From Neoconidiobolus thromboides FSU 785 (Eukaryota; Entomophthoromycota; Entomophthoromycetes; Entomophthorales; Neoconidiobolaceae): 64,000 nucleotides of DNA. The position numbers and the translations under genes were made by a program. This document shows positions 23,493 to 34,100 of this stretch, one piece after another. Every line of letters begins with the position of its first letter. Position 1 is the first letter of the stretch. Where the stretch lies: positions 62,001-126,000 of the forward strand of contig MU626293.1 in assembly GCA_025603075.1 (NCBI GenBank), in the 5' to 3' direction. Under the pieces are notes generated by a model, which had not been told where the DNA came from, searched no databases, and saw only the letters and a program-made list of their open reading frames with translations.

Positions 23493-23629
23493 TGAGACTG
23501 TATTTTTATGTTTAAGAATTTTACTAACAATTTTTTCACCCAAACAGAGTACTTTTTCCATCTTTTAAGTACTATTTGAGCGGAAAAATTGTTAGTAAAA
23601 TTTTTAAACACAAAAATACATCCTCAGGT
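23493..23629. mobile_element. 105-bp family: fold-back composite copy
   Basis: Begins in the reference orientation (TGTATTTTTATGTTTAAGAA ... TTTCACCCAAACA) and switches at about 23548 into the reverse orientation (TTTTTCCATCTTTTAAGTAC ... ATACATCCTC). The two halves form an imperfect inverted repeat with arms of about 50 bp. Confidence 0.75.
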
Positions 23630-24163
23630 GTTTATGGGTAAGACAAAAATATCAGACAAAATAGTATTTTTTTATAAGTTACTTAAACTAGGTAAAGTTC
23701 ACATTAATATTATAATTACTTAATTCTTTTTTAAAATCTAAATTAGAAGTATTTATAATATAGTCATCAGGTTTTAAATTATATTAAGTTTTGTGTTCTA
23801 TAATCATACAAAAAGGATCGCAAAAAGTATTATTTGAACTGCTTTTATTGAGGTTATGAAACAAATAAGCTGATTTTCCAATTCGACTTTATTTTAATTA
23901 TTAAATAGAACAAGGTTTAATAACGTACTTTATAACATAAATTTACAACTTATTATACTGTTTGAGTTGTTGGTAATGATTCTAATTAATAATATCAATT
24001 GCTTTATATTGGATACTTTGAATAAAAATTCAAAGAAAAAATCATGGTAATACATTCAACTATTGTAATTTGCTATCTTTGAAGATATAAGACTTTTGAG
24101 AAAATCGATATGACCCTATCTAAAGTCAAAATGATTAAATACAAAATTTTCTAACGAGCGTTT

Positions 24164-24622
24164 TGTGAAATATCGCTGTCAGCCCCATAGTTAATTATAG
24201 CATAACAATCGCCTAAGGCGTCGTGTTCTCGATTATAGAGACAATTAGTCCCATGCTCTTATTCTGATTTACTAAGAGGATTTGTATCTTCGTTTCAAAG
24301 AATATTATCTTCTCATTTTGATATTTGTACTTACCGGAGTATAAAAGAGATTCTAAAACAGAATAGCTCGAGGCTTTCTAACTAAATTAATCCCTGATAT
24401 CTTGTACATTTAATAAAGCCACTAAGTTTCCTTAATAGTATTTTATGTAGATTTTACATTAGTATTGTCTATTCTATTTGTCTTATATAGTCTGTGGCCT
24501 ATTACGTACTATTCATAATTCAAGTCTATCTTAGTCACATATACTAAGACTTTTCGACTTATAGTGTAGTTGACCAGGCAATAGCTGTTTTTGACTCAAA
24601 TCACTGAGTACCAGATTTCACA
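24164..24622 (+). mobile_element. Solo LTR-like element, copy 1 (with 5-bp target duplication)
   Basis: 459 bp starting TGTGAAATATCGC and ending ATTTCACA, flanked on both sides by CGTTT (24159-24163 and 24623-24627). TG..CA ends, an 8-bp inverted terminus and a 5-bp direct target repeat fit a solo LTR. Inside are GAGTATAAAAGAG (TATA-like) and, about 70 bp later, AATAAAGCC (polyadenylation-like), in the order expected for U3-R. It has no coding content. A DNA transposon with 5-bp duplications is the alternative. Two relatives lie at 42633 and 62924. Confidence 0.75.
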
Positions 24623-24895
24623 CGTTTATGTTAAACTTAGGTAAAATCATATGGTTAGATTATTTTAAAAAACATTATTTACATGATAATGCAATATGCT
24701 ATAATTGGAAATTATTGTTGACAATGTATAATGACTTAGTTTATATTGTTTTATAAGTCAAAAACCGAAATTTATTAAATTTTTGAATTATATCATTTTT
24801 ATTAAAAAGTAGAATATGTGTTGATACAATGATTCAATAGAAGCTGCATCAGATAAATTAGATACAGTTTAAATTATTACTAAATTAATTGTTGT

Positions 24896-25417
24896 TTAAG
24901 ATAGTAAACTTTTTATTGAAAAAGAGACTCTCCTTTTATGATATCTTATAGGTTCTTTTGAAGCAATAATGGGTCGACATTCAAAATTATCCTTATCAAC
25001 CATTCTGTAAATATCTTCTGGAGAATTTGTATATGAGTGTACTGTAGATGTTTCAATCTTTTGATTTCTATTTGTAGTAACATCTATAGGATTTGGGTTG
25101 TATCGAGAAGCTTCGAGTGCATCATAGTTTTCAAATCTAAAATTTAAACTACTTTTTTCAATCGAGTTAAAGAGCTTCTTTTCTTTTGCTCGACGGTTTT
25201 GGAACCAGACTTGAACTTTTCTTGGGCTTAGATCAATGATGGTTGCAATTTCGTCTATAATTAGTTTATTGGGTCTTGAGTTTTTAAGGTAATAATTCTC
25301 CAAATAGTTAATATTTTCTAGTGCATGACGATGTTTATTTTCAGGGGTATATAACTTTATCTTGATATCCTTTTTTTCTAATCTAAAATTCAACTTTTGA
25401 ATGTGATGCATTTCCAA
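24896..25417 (-). CDS. Homeodomain transcription factor 1
   Basis: Intronless, 173 residues. A homeodomain covers about residues 30-88 (KHRHALENINYLENYYLKNS, then NKLIIDEIATIIDLSPRKV and QVWFQNRRAKEKK). Helix 3 has the canonical W-F-x-N-x-R DNA-contact residues, with Gln at position 50. The Arg/Lys arm precedes it. The C-terminal half is not recognisable. It belongs with the gene at 27945 and the relic at 30430 as a small local family; all carry a related segment just before the homeodomain (IKIKLYTPENKHRHALE here, IKVKMYDPTRKARHSME there). Target genes are unknown. Confidence 0.9.
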   Translation of the reverse strand: MEMHHIQKLNFRLEKKDIKIKLYTPENKHRHALENINYLENYYLKNSRPNKLIIDEIATIIDLSPRKVQVWFQNRRAKEKKLFNSIEKSSLNFRFENYDALEASRYNPNPIDVTTNRNQKIETSTVHSYTNSPEDIYRMVDKDNFECRPIIASKEPIRYHKRRVSFSIKSLLS

Positions 25418-26111
25418 TAAATGTTAAGTTTAGTATAGTGTTTGAAATTTTTAAAGTATTTATACTTCTCAAAGCCCAAGCAAATAAAGAATTAATAAAA
25501 CAAATCCTGTAATCAAGTGACCATATAATTCCTTATTATAGATAATATCTTTTTAGGGTCGAGTTAGGCTTATATATAGAACAATAATATAAACAAATAA
25601 AACATCTATTTAAAGGTTAAATAACTAAATAATTATAACTATAGAACAATCAAAAATTTGTTATTGGTTATTATATCAAACATCTTCTCTGATTGCCTTA
25701 TTAATTAAAGCAAACAAAATTTAGGCAACTTTAAAATAACATAAATATTGTGGGTATTCCAATTTAAGCACTATCCCAAGCCACCAAAGAAAGGTACATA
25801 TATGATACTATAAGATATAAAAAATAAATAGCTTTAAAAAAACAGACTAACAAGCAGTGTACTTTAAGTAATTGCCAAATTAATATTCTTGACGTTTAGA
25901 ACTTTTATGTTCTACTTTAGTTTGGAGTCAATTCACTACTTTACCAAAAGTCTTTAAACTAGCCACTAATGGCTTCAATCTACAACTTTATAACTTTTTT
26001 GAATCAACCATTACTAAAGACATCATGAAATATAATAGAGATGATAAATTTATCAAGTATTCTCTTTGTCAGTTAGTATGTTCTTGAAATTTAATATTTT
26101 TTAGTTAATAA

Positions 26112-26216
26112 TAAGAAGGTGTTTTTTTTGACTTCATCACTTTTTCTATCTTTTAAACACTATTTGAGCGGAAAAATTGTTAGTAAAATTGTTAAATACA
26201 GAAACACATCTCCATG
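26112..26216 (-). mobile_element. 105-bp small element, copy 4
   Basis: Reverse orientation; centre CACTATTTGAGCGGAAAAAT. Outer ends eroded (GAAGGTGTTT / CATCTCCATG). Confidence 0.75.
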
Positions 26217-26487
26217 GGTTAAATTTAGTTAATCTAAAATAGGAAAAACTACTACTATTTTTTATATTCTCTATAAAATATGATATATGATAATACTAAT
26301 TGCGTTATTTAGTTTATGGCCATATGTATATAAAAATATTCAATAAACTATAGTAGGTATAGAAAAAAAATGTTATATAAGGGTCACTCCTATAATTAAC
26401 AGATAAAAGTAGATTCAGGTAATAAATTAAGAGAACTTAGAATTTATACATTTATTATTAAGTTATAATATTAAATTAATACCAAGC

Positions 26488-26594
26488 ATATGGGAGTGTT
26501 TTTTTTGACTTCATTGTTTTTTCCACTTTTTAAGCGCTATTTAAGTAGAAAGATTATTAATAAAATTCTTAAACACAAAAATACATCCCCATAT
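26488..26594 (-). mobile_element. 105-bp small element, copy 5
   Basis: Reverse orientation, starts ATATGGGAGTGTTTTTTTTG and ends ATACATCCCCATAT; nearly full length. Confidence 0.85.
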
Positions 26595-27944
26595 AATAAA
26601 TCCTAATTTTGTCCTACTTTTTATTAAATAATTTAAAAAATAAAAATAACGAGGATTTTAAATACATAGCTATTTATAATTTTACTAGGTGATATTTATT
26701 TAGAAGACTATCTCAATTATTCTGTAAATTTAATTTACCTCAAAAGCATATACTTCATAAAAACTAAAATTTATAAAAACAACAATAAAAAACGAAGGTG
26801 AATACTTTTATTTATTTGATGAAATTTCTGCCAAATATGATAATGATATCATTTGAAGAATTCTATTTGATCAAGTGATAACAGCTGTACCTTTCTTCAT
26901 CAGTTATTGCTTTAAAATTGCAAAGTTCTAGATAAAATCACGGTCTTTGTATTACTTCAGATATTAGGGCCCTACATGAATGATAATTTATGTTTCTAGA
27001 TGAAACCAACCCATGCTATAATCAAACTATAGACTTTGTATTTCAGCTGTTTCTTTACTTTGTTCCACGTCTAATCTATAGTAACCGTTTTATTTTTATC
27101 AACTTTTACTTTAGTTAGCTTCTAAATTAAGCTTTATCCAATTCTAATAGCCACAGCTATATTATAAAGTAAACATTGCTAATAATACAATATTCATGGA
27201 ACACCTTATTTTTCACAAATACATTTAAGTTTTTTTATCTACAAGCTCTTATCTTTATTTTTATTTTCAATCTTAAGAATTTCTTTAAAATCTTGGGCCC
27301 TTGCGGGTGAGTGGTCTATAAAATTAAAGCAAATTTATGTAAGAGCCTGTGGGAACCTGAATAGAGCGTTAGCGTCTGAGGCGTTATTACCTAGCCTTTT
27401 TTCACTTAAACATCTTTATGGCTGATTATGCGCCATGCTATACCCAAATGTTACATTGATAAGCCAGCTATAAGTTCCAAAAATTTTATAATTTTAGATT
27501 CTCTCAATCTGTCAGCTAAGAGGTAAATTTTAACGTATAATAAAAACCGATGTCATAAATTCATAAATAGTTTAGGAAGCCTATTCAAGTAATAATAATT
27601 GGCATATTACATAGTAAATAGATTACCATTTATAGGTTGCATATAGAACATTAAAATTTTATAAATTAAAATTTTTATGCTATTTGGGCAGTAAAGAAAA
27701 ATTGTGTTGTGTTTTAATATATTTCTAGTTCTTGATTTTTTTAAAGATCGTATATTACAAATCCTTATTTAAAAGACTTTATTGGATGAAATAATAGATG
27801 AGAAGTAAAGGTAAGTATTGCCTGGGGTTAGTATAATGATTTAAGAGCAGAATTCATAAAGGAACTTTTTAGGATGATGGGAGCCATCAATTAATATCAT
27901 GATTTCAAAGCGTAGTTATACACTAAAGGAAATTCAGGACATTT

Positions 27945-28385
27945 TTAGAAGGTTTCTGATGAATATAATTGAGGCGATGAGCTTACATTAAGATAATGTT
28001 GGATAGATGAGATATAGTTCAATTCATCATTCTCATTAATTAGCAAATCATTGATAGAAATAATATTTCCTCTGTTCGGAATATATTCTTCTTCATCTTC
28101 TATATTAGAACTTGAAATTCCTTGTTGTTGAGTTTTTAATATACTTTTTGTTTTAGCACGACGATTTTGAAACCAGATTTGTACAGTTCGGACATTCAAG
28201 TCCAAATGTAAGGCTATCTCATTTCTTTTTTTTGAGTTCGGTTTTGAATTTTCTTGATAGCAAGCCTCCATATATTGAATTTGCTCCATTGAGTGACGAG
28301 CTTTTCTAGTTGGATCGTACATTTTTACTTTGATGACTGGGATTTCATCCGATGAAGTAAAGTGGTTAGCAGTTTGAATAGACAT
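27945..28385 (-). CDS. Homeodomain transcription factor 2
   Basis: Intronless, 146 residues. Homeodomain at about residues 27-86: KARHSMEQIQYMEACYQENS, KKRNEIALHLDLNVRTV, QIWFQNRRAKTKSIL. DNA-contact residues of helix 3 (Trp, Phe, Asn, Arg) are intact. The tail is acidic (SNIEDEEEYIP) and then Asn/Ser-rich with a short ISINDLLINENDE segment that is still recognisable in the pseudogene at 30430-30825. The gene lacks other domains, so it resembles the small homeodomain regulators of fungi rather than mating-type proteins; its role is unknown. Confidence 0.9.
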   Translation of the reverse strand: MSIQTANHFTSSDEIPVIKVKMYDPTRKARHSMEQIQYMEACYQENSKPNSKKRNEIALHLDLNVRTVQIWFQNRRAKTKSILKTQQQGISSSNIEDEEEYIPNRGNIISINDLLINENDELNYISSIQHYLNVSSSPQLYSSETF

Positions 28386-28875
28386 TGTTTTAGTATTTGA
28401 TATTAGAATTTATTTTTTAATCCACTTTCTATCATTTTTCGGTCTTTTTATACTTCTTTTGCTAAATATTGCTAATTGACCATTTTCCGGTATTTTAAAG
28501 TCTTGGCCTAATTTATAGCAAAATTAATTAATTACTTAGCTGAGTTTTTAAAATTTCGTGTTTTATTAAAAAATAAATTAATTTATTAAAACGTCATAAA
28601 AAGTAGGGATTTAAACAATCAAATTAATATCACCAATATCTTATACTTAATTAGTTCTTTAAAGATTATTCTGTTTGTAGTCAAAATATATTTGAAATCA
28701 AAAGCCAAGATTGATATTAATAGTAAATATGTCCAACAATATCACTTTGGTTTCTATTTTTTAAACTTTACTATTGATTAACAACATAAAATAATAGATT
28801 AATCCACCAATTTATAGCCATCAAAAAGTAAGAGTAATAATGAGTTAGCCCCGTTAAGTTATATCCAAAACTAAC

Positions 28876-28981
28876 ATATGGGGCTGTTTTTTTTAGTTTC
28901 ATTATTTTTCCATTTTTTAAGCGCTATTTATGTGGAAAAATTGTCAGTAAAATTCTTAAATACAAAAATACATCCCCATAT
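28876..28981 (-). mobile_element. 105-bp small element, copy 6
   Basis: Reverse orientation, ends ATATGGGGCTG / CATCCCCATA. Differs from the copy at 58778 by only about two bases, so the two are recent sisters. Confidence 0.9.
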
Positions 28982-29727
28982 AGTCAACTTATTTATTAAT
29001 TTAACCTGTTCCAAAAATATTTATAAATAAAACTTTATTAAGTTTTGTATACTTTATTTTCTAGAGAATATTCTGACTTGATTAAATCAAATATATCACT
29101 TCATAGAATCTTTTTTATTTTATAGAAACTCCATTGAGATTTTTAACCATCTTATATATAAACGACTAAGACTTGACAAATAATTATTTTTTTTAACTTA
29201 GGTCTATGGTTTTTATATTAGCTCGTCTTATTAACAAACTTACCAAGTAGAAAATGGCATGATTACCTCTAATTAAAACTACTTCTCCAGTTTACTCTCA
29301 ACTACCAGAAGCTTTCACCTTAGCCGTTGCAAAAGCGGCTACAAGTTTACTCCACAATTAGATTTAAATTTATAAAGCAAAACACCATTCTTTTTAACTT
29401 AGATTATCCAGTTTGGAGCCCGTAATACACGATCTCTAACTCCTTCTAATCGTATAATAATTTAATGTTATTTCTGTATATTTGCTCCTTTTTTCGCCTT
29501 AGAATTTACTATACTATCGTTGTTTTGCTCAGTTACTTTCAATAATAAAGTATTTGAATATTTATTCAATGTCTTTAAGATTTAAATAAAAAGTATATGA
29601 CAATTTTATAACATAATTTAATAGAGCTAAGGACATAAGAGTTTTTTTCACCAATTATTTGCAAAAGCATAAATATCAATAGCTCCAAATTTAGTCTTTT
29701 TCATTTAATATCATAAAAATGTCTTTG

Positions 29728-30024
29728 TCATGAACCGTTTTCAAACTTTCTAGCTTCCCAATTCATCTCTTTTTCTTCTGTGACTTTTACTTTCAAGTTG
29801 TTATTTTTGAATTTAAACTGTCCCTTGTAATTTGCTTTCTCAGACCTATCCTCTAGAATATATAAAAATCTTACTGCTTCTCCTTTCCAAAGGGTTTGCA
29901 TCCGATTTACTACCTCTTTATCTTTATACCAAATGAAAAGTAGCTTGAACCAATGACATCTTTGGACTATTGAACTTTAAGTATTAGTTACAAAAGTTTC
30001 AAGTTCTTCTAAAGTTGGGATCAT
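29728..30024 (-). pseudogene. Possible decayed gene of unknown type
   Basis: From ATG 30024 to TGA 29728 there are 99 codons in one frame with a single internal TAA (codon 16). The translation (MIPTLEELETFVTNT stop ... KDKEVVNRMQTLWKGEAVRF ... KVTEEKEMNWEARKFENGS) has balanced, hydrophilic composition unlike random frames here. No splice pair neatly removes the stop. I do not recognise the family; chance is not excluded. Confidence 0.3.
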
Positions 30025-30429
30025 AATCTATTTCAAGCTAACAATATTTAATCGACACTTATCAAAAGAATTCGGAACTTCTTAAAAAAGTTATTATAAA
30101 AGACTTAAGCTAACATAACTATTGGTTTATAATAAATATTGAATTTAGCTTTTCTATATTTCTATATCCCTATAATAAAACATTAATAACTCCATTTTAT
30201 TCCAATGTTCCAGAATTTTTTTAAAAAGGTGCTATAAAATTTTAAGAGCTTATAAATTTTGCCAAGTAAATATTAAAGCATTTAGATTTTATGAGAATAT
30301 TGTAAATCTAACTTTTTTGAATGGGGAATTATTAAAAGTACAAAAAGAGTAATAACAGGATGAGATACTAAAAATTAACATCTCAAGTTTATAAAATTTA
30401 ATACTAACTTTACCATATCTACCCAAATA

Positions 30430-30825
30430 ATGCCTTGGTTTATATCAAACATAAAAACAAAGCCTTATAATCCATCTAAGAAAACCCGCCATTCAATAAA
30501 ACGGATTCAATGTATAGAAGCTTGTTTCAACAAAACCCAAGGCCAAATTCCCAAAAAAGGAAAGGAATAGCTTCTTATTTAAACTTACCTCTCTGTGCTG
30601 TTCAAATTTGGTTTCAAAATCGTCGCGCTAAATCAAAGTCAGAACTAAAATCTTAACAATTATTAAGTTATAGCTCTAGTTTAGAAGAGGAAGAAAAAAA
30701 AAGAGAAGTTTGTCCTTAACTGCAGTGATAATATTTCAATTAATATATTAAGTGATGAAAAATTAGTTCAATATCCCCTTAATATAACCTCAATATCTAG
30801 TTCATATTCAGTGGATGCATATTAA
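30430..30825 (+). pseudogene. Homeodomain pseudogene
   Basis: Reads MPWFISNIKTKPYNPSKKTR then HSIKRIQCIEACF and IPKKGKE into a stop; one base later in another frame IASYLNLPLCAVQIWFQNRR continues with AKSKS and a stop. A one-base deletion in GA(A)ATAGC explains the break. Downstream, SYSSSLEEEE and DNISINILSDEKLVQYPL still match the tail of homeodomain gene 2, with further stops between. It is therefore a dead inverted duplicate of that gene. Confidence 0.85.
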
Positions 30826-31181
30826 TAGAGCCGACTTTTCTTCATTTACTACTTTACTTCACTAAATATCATAATTAAGTTTTCATTATTTCTTTTTTCT
30901 TAGACTCAAAAAGGCTATAACTAAAAAACCACAAACAAAAAAATAAGAATATATTAATATATTAATTCCCTTTTTTTAAAATAAAAGTTCATTTTTGAAT
31001 TAAAAAGCTATTCTTTATTTTAAAATAAACACCTTCTTTTGTTAAAAACTTGGAAACTAGTACGAAAATTCAATCTCTTTCCACACTAATACCTACCATC
31101 ACCTTCAGCCTTAACATTTATTCTAAAACTATTGTTTACTATACCGTTTTTTATTGCAAAATACCCTTTATCACTCCCCCT

Positions 31182-34100
31182 TTAAACCTTATCAAATGCG
31201 CCTTCTGTTGGTGTAAAATATTCAGAAGATACATCGTCTTCTGAAGGAGTAATTGAGGGTAACTTTAAACTCAATGGAATTGGTGAAAGTAATGTTGATT
31301 TTTGAATCTCTTTTCCAATCTTTCCTTTAAATCCCATGATACCAACTCCTAATCGATCTGTCAACTTAGCTAATAGATCTTGAACTTCTTCCGACACCCC
31401 TATTGTCCCATCATTTTTTGCTTTTTCCATAAACTTACTCACTACTATTCTTCGAATCGCATTTTCAATTCTTATTATCAAGGATTCTAATAAATAAATT
31501 AACTCTTGTTCACTGGCTTCTTCTTTAATAGAAAATGTAAAAAACCCATATAATGAATCAATTCTTGATTTCTTTTTACTTAATACTTGATCACTCGCTA
31601 ATCGTTCGATTCGCATACATAAATAACCTACCAACTTAACTAAATTACTATCAATTGTTTTGTTATTCTCAGAGATATTCAATGGGATTTCTTCTTTTGG
31701 TGACATGGCAGACAAATAAAACTCATGTCTTCCAATTAATGATTTGGGATAAATCTAATTTAAAATAAACAACTATTAATTACTTTTATCAACCCTATCA
31801 AGCAATATTTCAACTTACCATCGATAATACCTCTGGATTTTCTAACCCCGTTAATTTCATTTCCCCTAAATTAAACATTTGGTACCCAATTTTACGTAAC
31901 ATTCGAACATCCCTAGGTATATTAACTGCCAATTGATTTTCATTACATTCCATAGGAAATTGTAAATCCATCAATTCAATCTCTTTGACTACATCTGCCG
32001 ATACACAAATCTGACCCCCATCTGCTGCTGTACAAATAGAATCCGATCTTTTTACCATGTAACCTAAATAATCCATACGATGAGTTACTGGATCGGGTTC
32101 ACAAACTGGGGTACCAAAATGAATTCCCATTCTAACCGATAATCCACGATAAATTAGCTCTTTTGGACCATTGGGACGATACACTTCTTGACATTCTGAA
32201 GAATCTAATATTTCTTGTGGCCAATCTAAATCTAATAGATGAACTTGCATGGTCAAACACCATAATAAGGCAGATGCTACCGTTGGAAAAGCGGCTCTAA
32301 AAGCATCCCCTTCCGTTTTAACTTCATAACCACCTAAGCTAATTAGCCATCGACGCATCGATAAATTATGAGATTTAACAGCAAATCTCATAGCGGTTGG
32401 AAAAGTTTCCCATAAAAATGTAGAATTTTTAATATCCGTAAATACTAAAGCTACTTTTCCTGTAGGTGCTTCATCATTTTTACTACCTAATCGTGCTAAT
32501 TTTGAACTACCTGGCCCCTGTTGTCGCCATCGATTACGTCGATAAGAAATGGCCAAATTACTATCATCTATATTTCGTGATATGTTATTATTACTAATTT
32601 CCATACTAGTATCTCGAAATGCAAATAAATCATTAACACCAATAATCATTACTGAAACGGAATCTTTACTACCATATGTAATAGCAAAATCTCTCACTTT
32701 TTGAGCTGCTACCATTAAGTTATCCGATTCCATACGAGCTACATCAACAGCTGTTTGATATGTCATTTTATCCCATAAGGATCTTGTAGCTAATATGATA
32801 AATTCATCATTTTCAGTTAATTCAATTTTTTCAATTGATGGATTAGCATTAACCAAAGGTGCTAAATGAAAATGTCCAAATCCTCGAGATATTTCTAATT
32901 CTCCATTTAATAACCCTTGTGATGAAATAAACCCTTTGTTATTTCGAATTCGACTAATTTCTTCAATACTCCAAGGAGTATGTCTTTTTGATAACAAATT
33001 ATATTTTCCTGCATTACCACACAATACAGCTACTGTATCTCCAACATTAGCTACATATAATGTGGATCCTGTGATGTAAGCTACAACCCCAGATGCTCCT
33101 AAATTACCATTTTCATCCATGGTAGTTGAACCTAATTCTTTATTTAAATTTAAAAAAGTTCTTCTTAAAGCATCTTTAACATTTCCACCTTCTTCTTTAT
33201 TTTGTTTTTTTAATTCATCATCTAAATAAGCTTCTAAATGATCATTTAAAAATTTAGCTACTCTTGAACCTGAACCAGATCTGGATGTATGTCCATCAAA
33301 TAAAGCAAATAAAGATACCTCATCTCTACCTTTAAACTGTCTTATACTTTTATCCCATGTCCATATTTTGTCCCACATATTTGAAGTATCTGAAGAATCA
33401 ATAACATTTAATTTATCAGCAATACCATAACTAATTCTTCCTAATTGAGAAGGATCTGTTCTGACCCTTCTATCTGATGTTTCATTAGGTGCATCCACCA
33501 TTAAAGTAACATCCATTAAACCCAATGCCCTTAATTGATTTAAATTATTAAAATCAGGTAAATTAAGGTGAGAAAAAGTCGAGTTTTCAGATAAATTATG
33601 TTTAATTTCTAACCTCTTATTACCAGATAAATTTAAATATCTCAAACCTGTATTCCAGTTCCAATTCCAATCATAAGGAAAATTACATATATTATATTTT
33701 AAAGCATTATTACCAACATCCAATGTAAATAAACCCCCTAATTTTCCTAATTCTGCAGGTAATGTTTGTAATCGATTACTATTTAAATATAATCCTCTTA
33801 ATCCTCTTAATCTTTCTAAATCTTCTGCAGGTAATGTTGATAACTGATTTCCAGATAAATAAAGATCTGTTAAATTTGATAAATTTATTAAAGATCCTGA
33901 TGGTATTTCATCTAGAATATTATAACTTAAATTCAATACTTTTAATTCTGTAAAAAACGAAATTGAAGTAAATACATCATCTGTCAATCGATTATCTCCT
34001 AAAAATAACTCTCTTAATGATAATGATAATGGTGGATGGATTAATTCATCTGAATTTGTTGATGCTGTTCTATTTAAATTATTATTATTATTATTAGGTT

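Larger units (their letters stand above)
23317..24895. other. Intergenic region with two mobile-element copies
   Basis: Contains the fold-back copy of the 105-bp element (23493-23629) and a solo LTR-like element (24164-24622). No gene seen. Confidence 0.6.
25418..27944. other. Long intergenic region between homeodomain genes
   Basis: Holds two copies of the 105-bp element (26112-26216, 26488-26594). A short patch at about 27290-27405 is clearly less AT-rich than its surroundings but shows no gene I can identify. Rest AT-rich and blank. Confidence 0.5.
28386..31181. other. Long intergenic region with pseudogenes
   Basis: Contains a 105-bp element (28876-28981), a small coding-like relic near 29255-29360, a possible minus-strand pseudogene (29728-30024), and a frameshifted homeodomain pseudogene (30430-30825). 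Confidence 0.5.
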
